Part shown: piece after piece, positions 1 through 5,744 of the stretch
How the letters are laid out: every line of letters starts with the position of its first letter
Numbering within the stretch: position 1 is the first letter of the stretch
Assembly (NCBI GenBank): GCA_947178685.1
Contig: CAMWZE010000110.1
Span: 1 to 5,935, forward strand
Origin: an uncultured Porphyromonadaceae bacterium
GTDB lineage: Bacteria; Bacteroidota; Bacteroidia; Bacteroidales; Muribaculaceae
Direction of reading: 5' to 3'
Length of the DNA: 5,935 nucleotides
The notes under the pieces: generated by a model
Seen by the model: only the letters and a program-made list of their open reading frames with translations
The model's database searches: none
Told to the model about the DNA's origin: nothing
Translations under genes and position numbers: made by a program

Positions 1-263
1 CTTATGCCCATGCTTGAGATTTGATTTTGATTGGGATTTCTTGAGGAGATACCTTCCGTTTTTTTCTTGAAACGCGTCCATTCATCGTCAATTCTTTGCT
101 TAGAGATAGCAGGGGGTTGATGCAACGCACTGTCTACACCACTCAAGAGATTATAGTATTCGCTTATTTCCGGATCGGCAAGCAACGATTGAAGCTCCTC
201 TGAAGAGAATCTCTCAGGATGCTCCGTCATCTCTATAGCTTTGAGATATTTATCCATAGTCAT
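1..263 (-). CDS. Sigma-factor companion protein, N-terminal part only (cut by window edge)
   Basis: An open frame starts at ATG 263-261 and runs off the left edge after 87 codons without a stop. The start overlaps the sigma factor stop as ATGA, which suggests translational coupling; a second ATG two codons later (257-255) gives MDKYLKAIEMTEHPERFSSE and is an equally good start. The visible part is soluble, acidic and probably helical (SSEELQSLLADPEISEYYNLL), followed by a basic DEWTRFKKK stretch near residues 63-71 and a polar Asn/Gln-rich stretch. From memory, Bacteroidales ECF sigma genes are often followed by a gene with this kind of short acidic head, a DExW-F basic patch and then a membrane segment. 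By position it may be an anti-sigma or membrane signalling partner, but no FecR domain or transmembrane helix is visible in the part present. The reality of the gene is well supported; its function is inference. Confidence 0.75.
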   Translation of the reverse strand, partial: MTMDKYLKAIEMTEHPERFSSEELQSLLADPEISEYYNLLSGVDSALHQPPAISKQRIDDEWTRFKKKTEGISSRNPNQNQISSMGI

Positions 264-745
264 AGGTTTAAGTTTTTTCTAATATAGTCGAGACCGTGTT
301 TGAGATGTTTGTAGACAGCCACCTTACTCACACCCATCTCCTCCGCAATATCGGAATATGAGAGCTGTGATTCGAAGCGAAGAAGCATGGCCCGGGAGCA
401 TTGTGGCGGAAGCTCTTTGGAAATAATACTGCGGATACGTTCCATATTATTCTCCTCCTCACTTGCATCATAGAAACTCTCTGCTCCTTCAGAAGTCATT
501 ATAAGACGCTCCACACTCTCTTTCATAGGGAGATCGCGGATAATGTTGAGACAACGGTTTCTTACACACCTCATCAGGTAGCCTAAGCCCACTGCCTGTT
601 CACCTCTCGATTGCAACAGATCGGCAAACACATCATGCACTGCATCATGCGACATCGCCTCATCTTTCAGCATCATGAAAGCCAAAGAATAAAGCTGTGT
701 ATAATTAGCCTTGAAGAGCCGTTCTATGTTGTCAATTTCGGTCAT
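260..745 (-). CDS. ECF-type RNA polymerase sigma-70 factor
   Basis: It encodes a 161-residue alternative sigma factor that would direct RNA polymerase to a small regulon, usually in response to an envelope or extracellular signal. Region 2 spans about residues 6-72 (LFKANYTQLYSLAF, then DAVHDVFADLL, the usual position of core and -10 contacts). A variable acidic linker with SEEENN follows at about 95-100. Region 4 spans about 102-157 with a helix-turn-helix (SYSDIAEEMGVSKVAVYKHL). The length is typical of small Bacteroidetes ECF factors, and sigma regions 1.1 and 3 are absent. I chose ATG 745-743; a GTG five codons upstream (760-758) would add MSFRC and lies outside the conserved fold. The stop overlaps the start of the companion gene (ATGA), so the two are one operon. 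No TonB receptor or SusC/D pair is visible, so the regulon is unknown. I saw no convincing promoter in 746-807; its 5' side is bordered by the 165-bp palindrome. Confidence 0.92.
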   Translation of the reverse strand: MTEIDNIERLFKANYTQLYSLAFMMLKDEAMSHDAVHDVFADLLQSRGEQAVGLGYLMRCVRNRCLNIIRDLPMKESVERLIMTSEGAESFYDASEEENNMERIRSIISKELPPQCSRAMLLRFESQLSYSDIAEEMGVSKVAVYKHLKHGLDYIRKNLNL

Positions 746-807
746 ACATCTGAAAGACACAAAAAGTCAGAAAAAACTAACCTATCTGCTGAAAAAATTT
801 TAACTGC

Positions 808-972
808 TAAGTAGCTGCGGATAATAAATGTCATAATGGATACGAAATTCTACGGATGAGATCCACTTCGGATTTGAAGGAGTAATGTATTGACATTATG
901 ACTGATAATACGAAGCGGAGATCGCCGTAGAATGCAGTAGACATATGATCATTTATTGTTCGTAGCTACTTA
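808..972. repeat. 165-bp imperfect palindrome, MITE-like or structured-RNA element
   Basis: The two ends (808-830 and 950-972) are inverted copies, 20 of 23 bases identical, starting TAAGTAGCT and ending AGCTACTTA. All three differences are G-T pairs when read as plus-strand RNA, so the terminal 23-bp stem is unbroken there. Symmetry continues in register around base 890: 847-855 pairs with 925-933 (ATTCTACGG/CCGTAGAAT), 866-870 with 911-915 after a one-base shift, and the centre is a hairpin 883-888/893-898 (TAATGT/ACATTA) with loop ATTG. The intervals between are unpaired. No open frame of note lies inside, which fits a non-autonomous transposable element or a long hairpin RNA better than an insertion sequence. 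I could not define a target-site duplication. It occupies most of the gene-free stretch 746-1114; the rest of that stretch is the AT-rich sigma leader, plain sequence 973-1040 with a 13-bp ATTGATAATCAAT palindrome at 1026-1038, and a terminator. Confidence 0.7.
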
Positions 973-1040
973 TTCATCGTAGGTCCAAAACCCTATGAAG
1001 CTACCTGCAAGTAAGCACAGAAATTATTGATAATCAATGG

Positions 1041-1091
1041 TAATAAAAATCAAAGGGAATGCATCAAATTATATTTTTGACACATCCCCTT
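1041..1091 (-). terminator. Rho-independent terminator of the DUF3108 gene; copy 1 of a dispersed palindrome
   Basis: In the minus-strand transcript, 1091-1077 (AAGGGGATGTGTCAA) pairs along all 15 positions with 1067-1053 (TTGATGCATTCCCTT), counting three G-U pairs, with a short A/T loop. The stem is followed by TGATTTTTATTA (1052-1041), a loose U tract. It lies 24 bp beyond the stop of the DUF3108 gene. Its arm TTTTGACACATCCCCTT (1075-1091) recurs with one change at 5647-5663. Confidence 0.75.
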
Positions 1092-1114
1092 CAGGATAAA
1101 TATTTTTTTTGGAG

Positions 1115-1864
1115 TTACTGGCCGGTATAGATCATCTCCACATGGCCTATCGGAAGGCTCGCACTCAAGAGCACCGGTATGCGGCTGCTGCATGCCACCT
1201 CCGCCTGAACCGGATAACCGCTCATCGACCCTTCATAACTATACTCGAAGGTGCATGAATAGGTGGCATATGAGACTCCGTAGGCATTATAATCCGACTT
1301 ACCCTTATACGTCACTACCACTGTCTGTGGCGAGCCACCCTCCACCGAAATAGGTATGGATATCTGCTGACCGGGCGACATACTCTCGAAATCTATTTCG
1401 TGGAAATAGTAGAACATTCCGAGCATATCGGCAGTGACCGTGACAGCCTCCATGGTCTGGGCATCTGCATCAAGGGTGCCTTGTCCCTTTATATTCTTAT
1501 AATTTGCAGGATTCTGCGGGTCGAAACCTTGTGAATTATACTGCATTGTCTTAGGCTTGAGATACCAGCCATTCTCGTAAGTTACCGTCTCATGGCTCAG
1601 AGGGCTGCCGGGGGTCATATTAGCCTGAAGCGTATCGCTCACACAGAACACCCGTCCCTCCCAAGGGATACTGTTTCCGTCAAGAGTGCCGTTAAGGCGT
1701 CCTCCGTCAGAAGAGAGGGTCACTTTACCGTGACCGATGGTTATGTTGATGAGGCCCCAGTGATAATGCACATTATAGTTCAATTCCTGATACGGAATCT
1801 GCACCTGAGCCATCCCTGTGAGGGCTACCACGAATGCGAACAGAAGTAGAAGTGTCTTTTTCAT
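1115..1864 (-). CDS. Exported DUF3108 domain protein
   Basis: The 249-residue product begins with a classic signal peptide: MKK, a hydrophobic run LLLLFAFVVALTG, and a likely signal peptidase I site near MAQ (residues 18-20). There is no Cys at the cleavage site, so it is not an obvious lipoprotein; the mature protein is probably periplasmic or outer-membrane associated. The mature part is beta-rich. It fits DUF3108 at both ends: an early NYNVHYHWGLINITIGHGKV (29-48), where the family has its Y-W-GxI strand, and a C-terminal SSRIPVLLSASLPIGHVEM (226-244), matching the family's R-I-P-V and G-x-V ending. DUF3108 has no established biochemical role that I know of. The ATG at 1864 gives the signal peptide directly. 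It is probably monocistronic: a terminator candidate separates it from the upstream phosphoesterase gene and another follows its stop. An inverted repeat lies 33 bp before the start codon. Confidence 0.85.
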   Translation of the reverse strand: MKKTLLLLFAFVVALTGMAQVQIPYQELNYNVHYHWGLINITIGHGKVTLSSDGGRLNGTLDGNSIPWEGRVFCVSDTLQANMTPGSPLSHETVTYENGWYLKPKTMQYNSQGFDPQNPANYKNIKGQGTLDADAQTMEAVTVTADMLGMFYYFHEIDFESMSPGQQISIPISVEGGSPQTVVVTYKGKSDYNAYGVSYATYSCTFEYSYEGSMSGYPVQAEVACSSRIPVLLSASLPIGHVEMIYTGQ

Positions 1865-1896
1865 AGTAATTTCTATTTTTACAATAATTGAATATC

Positions 1897-1921
1897 CGGA
1901 ACATTATCGAATTATGTTCCG
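1897..1921. promoter_or_regulatory. 25-bp inverted repeat upstream of the DUF3108 gene, possible operator or leader hairpin
   Basis: CGGAACAT (1897-1904) and ATGTTCCG (1914-1921) are perfect inverted arms around a 9-base centre, in which two further positions on each side also pair. It lies 33-57 bp ahead of the DUF3108 start codon and after the terminator candidate of the gene before. There is no U tract on either side, so it is unlikely to be a terminator. A repressor or activator site, or a 5' leader hairpin, fits the position; I saw no clear TAnnTTTG element to decide between them. Confidence 0.45.
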
Positions 1922-1933
1922 ACAACCTTACTT

Positions 1934-1965
1934 AAAAAAACAATCTACCGCTGACTTGGTTGATT
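1934..1965 (-). terminator. Probable terminator of the permease-phosphoesterase operon
   Basis: Read on the minus strand, AATCAACC (1965-1958) pairs with GGTAGATT (1949-1942) except for one A-A mismatch, around an 8-base loop, and after one base is followed by seven T (1940-1934). It starts 34 bp past the phosphoesterase stop. The stem is short, so the call is moderate. Confidence 0.5.
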
Positions 1966-1999
1966 CCTGACAAGCAAAATTTGAGGCATTGTCAATTTA

Positions 2000-2491
2000 T
2001 CAGCCAAGTTCAATCACTTCACAGTCACGCATGTCGTCACCATCAATTGTCAGCTTAATGAGAGTGCGCACCTTATGCCAACCGGCATGGCCCGAAGCTC
2101 CCGGATTAATGTGTAGAAGCTGAAGCTCCTTGTCATATATTACCTTGAGGATATGTGAGTGTCCGTCTACCATCAGTTTGATACCCTCATCGCGCAATAG
2201 TTGCTTCATCCCTTTGGCCCACTTACCCGGATAACCCCCGATATGGGTCAACAACACTTTTACACCCTCAACAGTGAAGATCTCCAGTTCCCGGCACTTA
2301 CGCCTTACCATGCCATGATCAATGTTGCCACTCACGGCCCTCACTACCGGTACCGTTTCCTGCAACCGCTCGACAATGCCGTAGTCGCCGATATCTCCTG
2401 CATGCCACACCTCATCACAATCTGAAAAGTAAGTGGCAAACCTGTCGTCCCACAATCCGTGAGTGTCGCTGATAATTCCGATCCTTTTCAT
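2000..2491 (-). CDS. YfcE/MJ0936-type metallophosphoesterase
   Basis: The 163-residue protein carries the complete calcineurin-like phosphoesterase signature in order: SDTH (D9, H11), GD (D33), SGNID (N56, D58), LLTH (H83), and GHSH (H111, H113). These residues hold two divalent metals. Length and motif spacing match the single-domain YfcE/MJ0936 group, which hydrolyses phosphodiester model substrates in vitro; the cellular substrate of that group is not settled. There is no signal peptide, so it is cytoplasmic. The tail NPGASGHAGWHKVRTLIKL is the usual closing beta segment of the fold. The start codon ATG 2491-2489 lies 10 bp after the stop of the permease gene, so both are one transcript. 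Whether it acts on something the permease moves is only speculation. Confidence 0.9.
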   Translation of the reverse strand: MKRIGIISDTHGLWDDRFATYFSDCDEVWHAGDIGDYGIVERLQETVPVVRAVSGNIDHGMVRRKCRELEIFTVEGVKVLLTHIGGYPGKWAKGMKQLLRDEGIKLMVDGHSHILKVIYDKELQLLHINPGASGHAGWHKVRTLIKLTIDGDDMRDCEVIELG

Positions 2492-2501
2492 AGTCTAATA
2501 T

Positions 2502-3386
2502 TTAATATTGTGAGCCTATCACGAGCAATAGCAGACTCAACATCAACACGCCGAGATCAACGAGCTTCGGCTTTATATTCTTTTCATGAAGCGCCACCAC
2601 TCCATAAATGAAACTTACAATCACACTTCCACGACGTATCATCGAAACCACGGCCACCATCGACCCTGGAAGCGAGAGGGAATAGAAATAAGCCATGTCA
2701 GCAACGGTTAGGAAGAGCGCTATGCAGGGTATCGACCATCTCCATATAAACCTGGTGGATGATTCTTTCGAGCGAAAACTACGCATTATAGAGATTACAG
2801 TCACCATAATTATGCACTGATAAAGAGAATACCATCCCTGCACCTCTATCGGAGCGAAACTCCGGAGCAGATATTTGTCGTATAGAGCACTTACCGCTCC
2901 CAAAGCTGTAGCTCCTATCGACATCCATATCCATTTTGAATGTTTCAGAGAGAAACCCTCCTTCGCTCCGATTCTCGAAATGAAAAAGAGGGAGGCGAAT
3001 CCTAACAATATGCCTATCCATTGAATCCAGTTAAGCCGTTCGCCGAATATGAGCAGCGCACCGACAAGCACAATCACCGGACGCGAGGCATTGATTGGCC
3101 CCTGCACAGTGAGAGGAAGGTGCTTGATGGCAAAATAACCCAACAGCCAGGAACCAAGCACAATAAAGGATTTAAGCAGAATCTGAAGATGACCCGAGAG
3201 GGTGTTGCCGAAACCGAAATTACCCTCGCTGATACCGGCAATCAGGAACGGCGACATATAAAGCGCTCCAAACACAGTGTTGAGCATCAACACCATCAAC
3301 ACGTCGTTACCCTTCACCGAAAGCTTCTTGAAAATATCGTAGAAACCTAGGCAAAGAGCCGAAAGCAAAGCTAAAACTACCCACAT
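2502..3386 (-). CDS. EamA/DMT-superfamily permease with ten predicted membrane helices
   Basis: The 294-residue protein is almost wholly hydrophobic, with about ten membrane segments near residues 2-18, 29-50, 67-86, 95-114, 120-137, 152-171, 184-201, 215-235, 241-263 and 274-291. It shows the internal duplication of EamA transporters. Each half ends with a helix whose cytoplasmic end carries a Glu (FGERLNW at 114-120, LHEKNIKPK at 266-274) followed by a final helix. Family members are drug/metabolite exporters or uptake carriers; the sequence gives no substrate. The start ATG 3386-3384 places a hydrophobic helix immediately at the N-terminus and lies about 27 bp from a perfect -7 element. 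It is the first gene of an operon with the phosphoesterase and is divergent from the carboxyltransferase gene, sharing its upstream region and palindrome. Confidence 0.88.
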   Translation of the reverse strand: MWVVLALLSALCLGFYDIFKKLSVKGNDVLMVLMLNTVFGALYMSPFLIAGISEGNFGFGNTLSGHLQILLKSFIVLGSWLLGYFAIKHLPLTVQGPINASRPVIVLVGALLIFGERLNWIQWIGILLGFASLFFISRIGAKEGFSLKHSKWIWMSIGATALGAVSALYDKYLLRSFAPIEVQGWYSLYQCIIMVTVISIMRSFRSKESSTRFIWRWSIPCIALFLTVADMAYFYSLSLPGSMVAVVSMIRRGSVIVSFIYGVVALHEKNIKPKLVDLGVLMLSLLLLVIGSQY

Positions 3387-3412
3387 AAATCGTATGCAAT
3401 TGAAAATTCATA

Positions 3413-3420
3413 CAAAGTTA
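3413..3420 (-). promoter_or_regulatory. -7 element of the permease operon promoter
   Basis: The minus strand reads TAACTTTG, a perfect match to the Bacteroidetes -7 consensus TAnnTTTG. Transcription would start near 3406, leaving a leader of about 20 bases before ATG 3386. I saw no TTTG at the -33 position, which falls on the edge of the 3441-3460 palindrome. Confidence 0.55.
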
Positions 3421-3440
3421 GCAAATATTATTCTCTTTTT

Positions 3441-3460
3441 TTACGGAAAAATTTCCGTAA
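3441..3460. promoter_or_regulatory. Palindrome in the divergent promoter region, likely shared operator
   Basis: TTACGGAAA, two bases, TTTCCGTAA: nine-base perfect arms. It covers the -33 zone of the plus-strand promoter and abuts that of the minus-strand promoter, lying 15 and 20 bases from the two -7 elements. A second smaller inverted repeat, TAATT-AGG-AATTA (3458-3470), overlaps its right edge. It is not a terminator: there is no T tract after it in either direction. A dimeric regulator binding here could control both the permease operon and the carboxyltransferase gene; no candidate regulator gene is in the window. Confidence 0.6.
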
Positions 3461-3483
3461 TTAGGAATTAATGTGTAATTTTG
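3452..3483 (+). promoter_or_regulatory. Promoter of the carboxyltransferase gene
   Basis: TAATTTTG (3476-3483) matches TAnnTTTG exactly. TTTC (3452-3455), one base from the -33 consensus TTTG, lies 20 bases upstream, the usual spacing. The predicted start near 3490 leaves about 25 bases of AT-rich leader before ATG 3515, with no Shine-Dalgarno sequence, as is normal in this phylum. Confidence 0.65.
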
Positions 3484-3514
3484 ACCGCAAAACATATCTA
3501 TAACCTTAACAAAC

Positions 3515-5533
3515 ATGGCAAGAAAACTTCAAATCAGAGACTTGACGCTGCGCGATGGCCAGCAGTCGCTCTTCGCCACACGTATGAAACAGGAGAACAT
3601 CGACAAGCTTCTCCCCCTCTATCGTGATGCTAAGTTCTACATAATGGAAGTTTGGGGTGGCGCTGTGCCCGACTCCGTGATGCGTTATCTCGGAGAAAGC
3701 CCCTGGGACCGCCTGCGCTCATGCTCCAAAGCCATGAAGGGTATCTCCCTTCTCTCTGCCCTCTCACGCGGCAGAAACCTCTTCGGCTATGTCCCCTATC
3801 CCGACTCCGTGCTCGAAGGGTTCTACAAGAAAGCTATCGAGAATGGTCTTAACGTGATGCGTATCTTTGACGCTCTCAACGACCTCAACAATATCAAGAG
3901 CTCGATCAGAATGATCAATGAGTTCAACGGTCTCAACGGCAATGTGGCAATTCCTGACACCGCTGTGTGCTACACAATCGATCCCAAAGGCACTCCGGAA
4001 GCAGAGAAGATCTTCACCGACGAATATTTCGTAAATCTCGCTATAGAGATGGAGAAGCTCGGCGCGAAGATGGTCACTCTCAAGGATATGGCCGGTCTGG
4101 TGAATCCTTCACGCATCTTCAGCCTGATGCCTAAGTTGAAGGCGGCCCTCAAAGTGCCGGTTGATTTCCACACACACTGTACCCCCGGTTACGGTCTTGC
4201 ATCAGTGCTCACAGCAATCATCCAGGGTGTGGATATCGTCGATACCAACATCTGGTGGTTTGCAGGTGGTTCCGCAGCCCCTGCCATCGAGCTTATCGAC
4301 ATCTTCTGCAAGAAACTCGGCATAGAGCTTGAGGCCAATATGGAGGCTGTGGCAAAAATCCGCCACGAGCTCAAGGATGCCCGCAAGGCTCTCGCAGCGT
4401 TCGACCTCAACAAAGACAACTGGCAGAAAGACTTCGACGAGGCCTTCGCCGTAATGCCTAAGGAGATTGATGCCGAGTTCGATCGCGCCATTGAAGCTGC
4501 CAAAGCCGATAAGGAGGAGGAGCTTCTCGACGCTTGCCACAAGATCGAGGCTTACTTCGGATTCCCCAAACCGAATGAGATCGTAAAGAATGCCGAGGTG
4601 CCCGGTGGTATGTATTCCAATATGGTGGCCAACCTCCGTGCTCTCAAGGCTGAGGATGTGCTCAACGAGGCTATGGCGCTTATCCCGAAAGTGCGCCGCG
4701 ATGCCGGTCTGGTGCCCCTTGTGACTCCTACCAGCCAGATTGTAGGCTCTCAGGCAGTGTCAGTGGCTCTCGACCGTCGCAACGGTAAGCCCGACTACAC
4801 CACCAAGAGCAACCAGTTCATCTCTCTCGTAAAGGGTGAGTATGGCACAACTCCTGTACCTGTTGATCCGAAGTTCCGTGAGCAAATCACCGGTAGCGCT
4901 GAGGAGAAACCGTTTGATGTTTCCACTTATGTAAAACCGGAAAATCCTGTGCTCGCCGACCATGGCAACGTAAACCTCGCCAAGGATGAAGAGGAATATC
5001 TCCTTCTTGAGCTTCTCCCCTCGGTAGCCAAGATTTACCTCACCAACAAGCGTAAGGCCGAGCATGGTGAGTCTGCCGATAAGAAGGCTGAAAAGGCAGC
5101 TGTTAAGGTTGAAGGTCCGGTATTGAAGGCACCTATGGGTGGCACCATCATGAGTATAAAGGTTAAGGCCGGCGACACAGTTAAGGCCGGTGACATCGTT
5201 ATGGTATATGAAGCCATGAAGATGGAAAATAACCTTGCTTCCGACAAGTCGGGTGTTATCAAGAGAGTGCTTGTTGACACCGGAGATGTGATGGGCACAG
5301 GTGATCCTATCATCGAATTCGAGGATGGTGCAAAAGGTGGCAAGGCCGCTGGAGTTGAACCTGTAAAGGGTTTTGATTGGCTCAAGGCACTTCACCCGGT
5401 AGAGGGTGGCACCGGTAACGCTCCGGCCCATCTCCACAACACTCGTGCTGTAAAGAAGATTAAACTCTCCAAAGGTCAGACCCTCAACATTGAGGAGAAT
5501 CCCGACGGCACAGTTACCGTTATCGTAAAATAA
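3515..5533 (+). CDS. Biotin-dependent carboxyltransferase (oxaloacetate decarboxylase alpha / pyruvate carboxylase subunit B family)
   Basis: This 672-residue protein moves CO2 between carboxybiotin and a keto acid, most likely pyruvate/oxaloacetate. Residues about 5-270 form the HMG-CoA-lyase-like barrel: LTLRDGQQS (metal ligand D14), VTLKDMAG (K190, the lysine carboxylated in this family) and DFHTHCT (H219, H221). Residues about 355-490 are the conserved PYC/OADA region (EVPGGMYSN, PLVTPTSQIVG, GEYGTTPVPVDP). An Ala/Lys linker (511-533) leads to a biotinyl domain (534-603) with EAMKM, biotin on K569. Three things are odd: the loop normally GGTSQPA reads GGSAAPA (251-257), an acidic segment (about 300-352) is inserted before PGGM, and 70 residues follow the biotin domain, whereas classical alpha subunits end there. 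There is no biotin carboxylase or membrane beta subunit nearby, so partners lie elsewhere. Whether it makes oxaloacetate (anaplerotic pyruvate carboxylase) or decarboxylates it cannot be decided here. It is richer in C-ending codons than its neighbours, suggesting high expression. Confidence 0.93.
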   Translation: MARKLQIRDLTLRDGQQSLFATRMKQENIDKLLPLYRDAKFYIMEVWGGAVPDSVMRYLGESPWDRLRSCSKAMKGISLLSALSRGRNLFGYVPYPDSVLEGFYKKAIENGLNVMRIFDALNDLNNIKSSIRMINEFNGLNGNVAIPDTAVCYTIDPKGTPEAEKIFTDEYFVNLAIEMEKLGAKMVTLKDMAGLVNPSRIFSLMPKLKAALKVPVDFHTHCTPGYGLASVLTAIIQGVDIVDTNIWWFAGGSAAPAIELIDIFCKKLGIELEANMEAVAKIRHELKDARKALAAFDLNKDNWQKDFDEAFAVMPKEIDAEFDRAIEAAKADKEEELLDACHKIEAYFGFPKPNEIVKNAEVPGGMYSNMVANLRALKAEDVLNEAMALIPKVRRDAGLVPLVTPTSQIVGSQAVSVALDRRNGKPDYTTKSNQFISLVKGEYGTTPVPVDPKFREQITGSAEEKPFDVSTYVKPENPVLADHGNVNLAKDEEEYLLLELLPSVAKIYLTNKRKAEHGESADKKAEKAAVKVEGPVLKAPMGGTIMSIKVKAGDTVKAGDIVMVYEAMKMENNLASDKSGVIKRVLVDTGDVMGTGDPIIEFEDGAKGGKAAGVEPVKGFDWLKALHPVEGGTGNAPAHLHNTRAVKKIKLSKGQTLNIEENPDGTVTVIVK

Positions 5534-5551
5534 GCATCCATCAAGTAAATA

Positions 5552-5573
5552 AGTAGCTCCGAATACAGCTACT
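5552..5573 (+). terminator. Small hairpin just after the carboxyltransferase gene
   Basis: AGTAGCT (5552-5558) and AGCTACT (5567-5573) form a perfect 7-bp stem with an 8-base loop, 18 bp after the stop codon. There is no proper U tract (CCTATCTATTT follows), so it is a weak terminator or an mRNA 3'-end protector. The left side resembles the end of the 808-972 palindrome: 5548-5565 matches the complement of 957-974 at 16 of 18 bases. Confidence 0.4.
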
Positions 5574-5574
5574 C

Positions 5575-5618
5575 CTATCTATTTGGCATACAAAATCTAT
5601 CTATTTGATATACAAAGA
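5575..5618. repeat. Two tandem 22-bp direct repeats
   Basis: Units 5575-5596 and 5597-5618 both begin CTATCTATTTG and share ATACAAA, 18 of 22 bases identical, directly abutting. They sit between the two hairpins downstream of the carboxyltransferase gene, in non-coding AT-rich sequence. They probably arose by a small tandem duplication; I see no function. Confidence 0.6.
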
Positions 5619-5621
5619 AAA

Positions 5622-5675
5622 CTCAAGGGGATACGTCAAAATCGGATTTTGACGCATCCCCTTGAGAGTCTTTTA
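5622..5675. terminator. Long terminator hairpin, probably bidirectional; copy 2 of the dispersed palindrome
   Basis: Arms 5622-5643 and 5645-5666 are inverted copies over 22 bp with one difference, which is an A-C mismatch in plus-strand RNA but a G-U pair in minus-strand RNA. On the plus strand the stem is followed by AGTCTTTTAT (5667-5676), a short U tract, so it should end the carboxyltransferase transcript. On the minus strand it is followed by TTTTCTTTG, so it could also end transcripts entering from the right. Its arm TTTTGACGCATCCCCTT (5647-5663) matches the terminator at 1075-1091 in 16 of 17 bases. Confidence 0.75.
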
Positions 5676-5744
5676 TATGATGCAGAGAAATTAAAACGTA
5701 ATGTCCATGTATTATGTAAGGATAAACAGCTGAAAGAATTTAAG

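Noticed and set aside
808..972. The palindrome as a complete insertion sequence or CRISPR unit
   Set aside because: It has no transposase frame and is only 165 bp; it has one inverted pair and no regularly spaced direct repeats.
1592..1849. An 85-codon plus-strand frame opposite the DUF3108 gene
   Set aside because: It is opposite the signal peptide and the conserved N-terminal strand of a well-supported gene, with no independent coding evidence.
3021..3350. A 109-codon plus-strand frame opposite the permease gene
   Set aside because: It lies antisense to a membrane protein with clear EamA duplication; its His/Gln/Arg-rich product is the usual complement of hydrophobic codons.
3441..3460. 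The palindrome read as a transcription terminator
   Set aside because: It lies between divergent gene starts, not after a gene, and has a T run only before it and an A run after it in the matching directions.
4189..4542. Two overlapping minus-strand frames of 112-117 codons inside the carboxyltransferase gene
   Set aside because: They are antisense shadows: low-complexity Ser/Ala/Leu product in one, no family resemblance in the other, and each overlaps the other in a different frame.
4760..5437. A 225-codon open frame on the minus strand, antisense to the carboxyltransferase gene
   Set aside because: It lies wholly opposite a strongly supported gene, its product is rich in Leu/Arg/Cys without domain features, and codon bias of the real gene explains the lack of stops.
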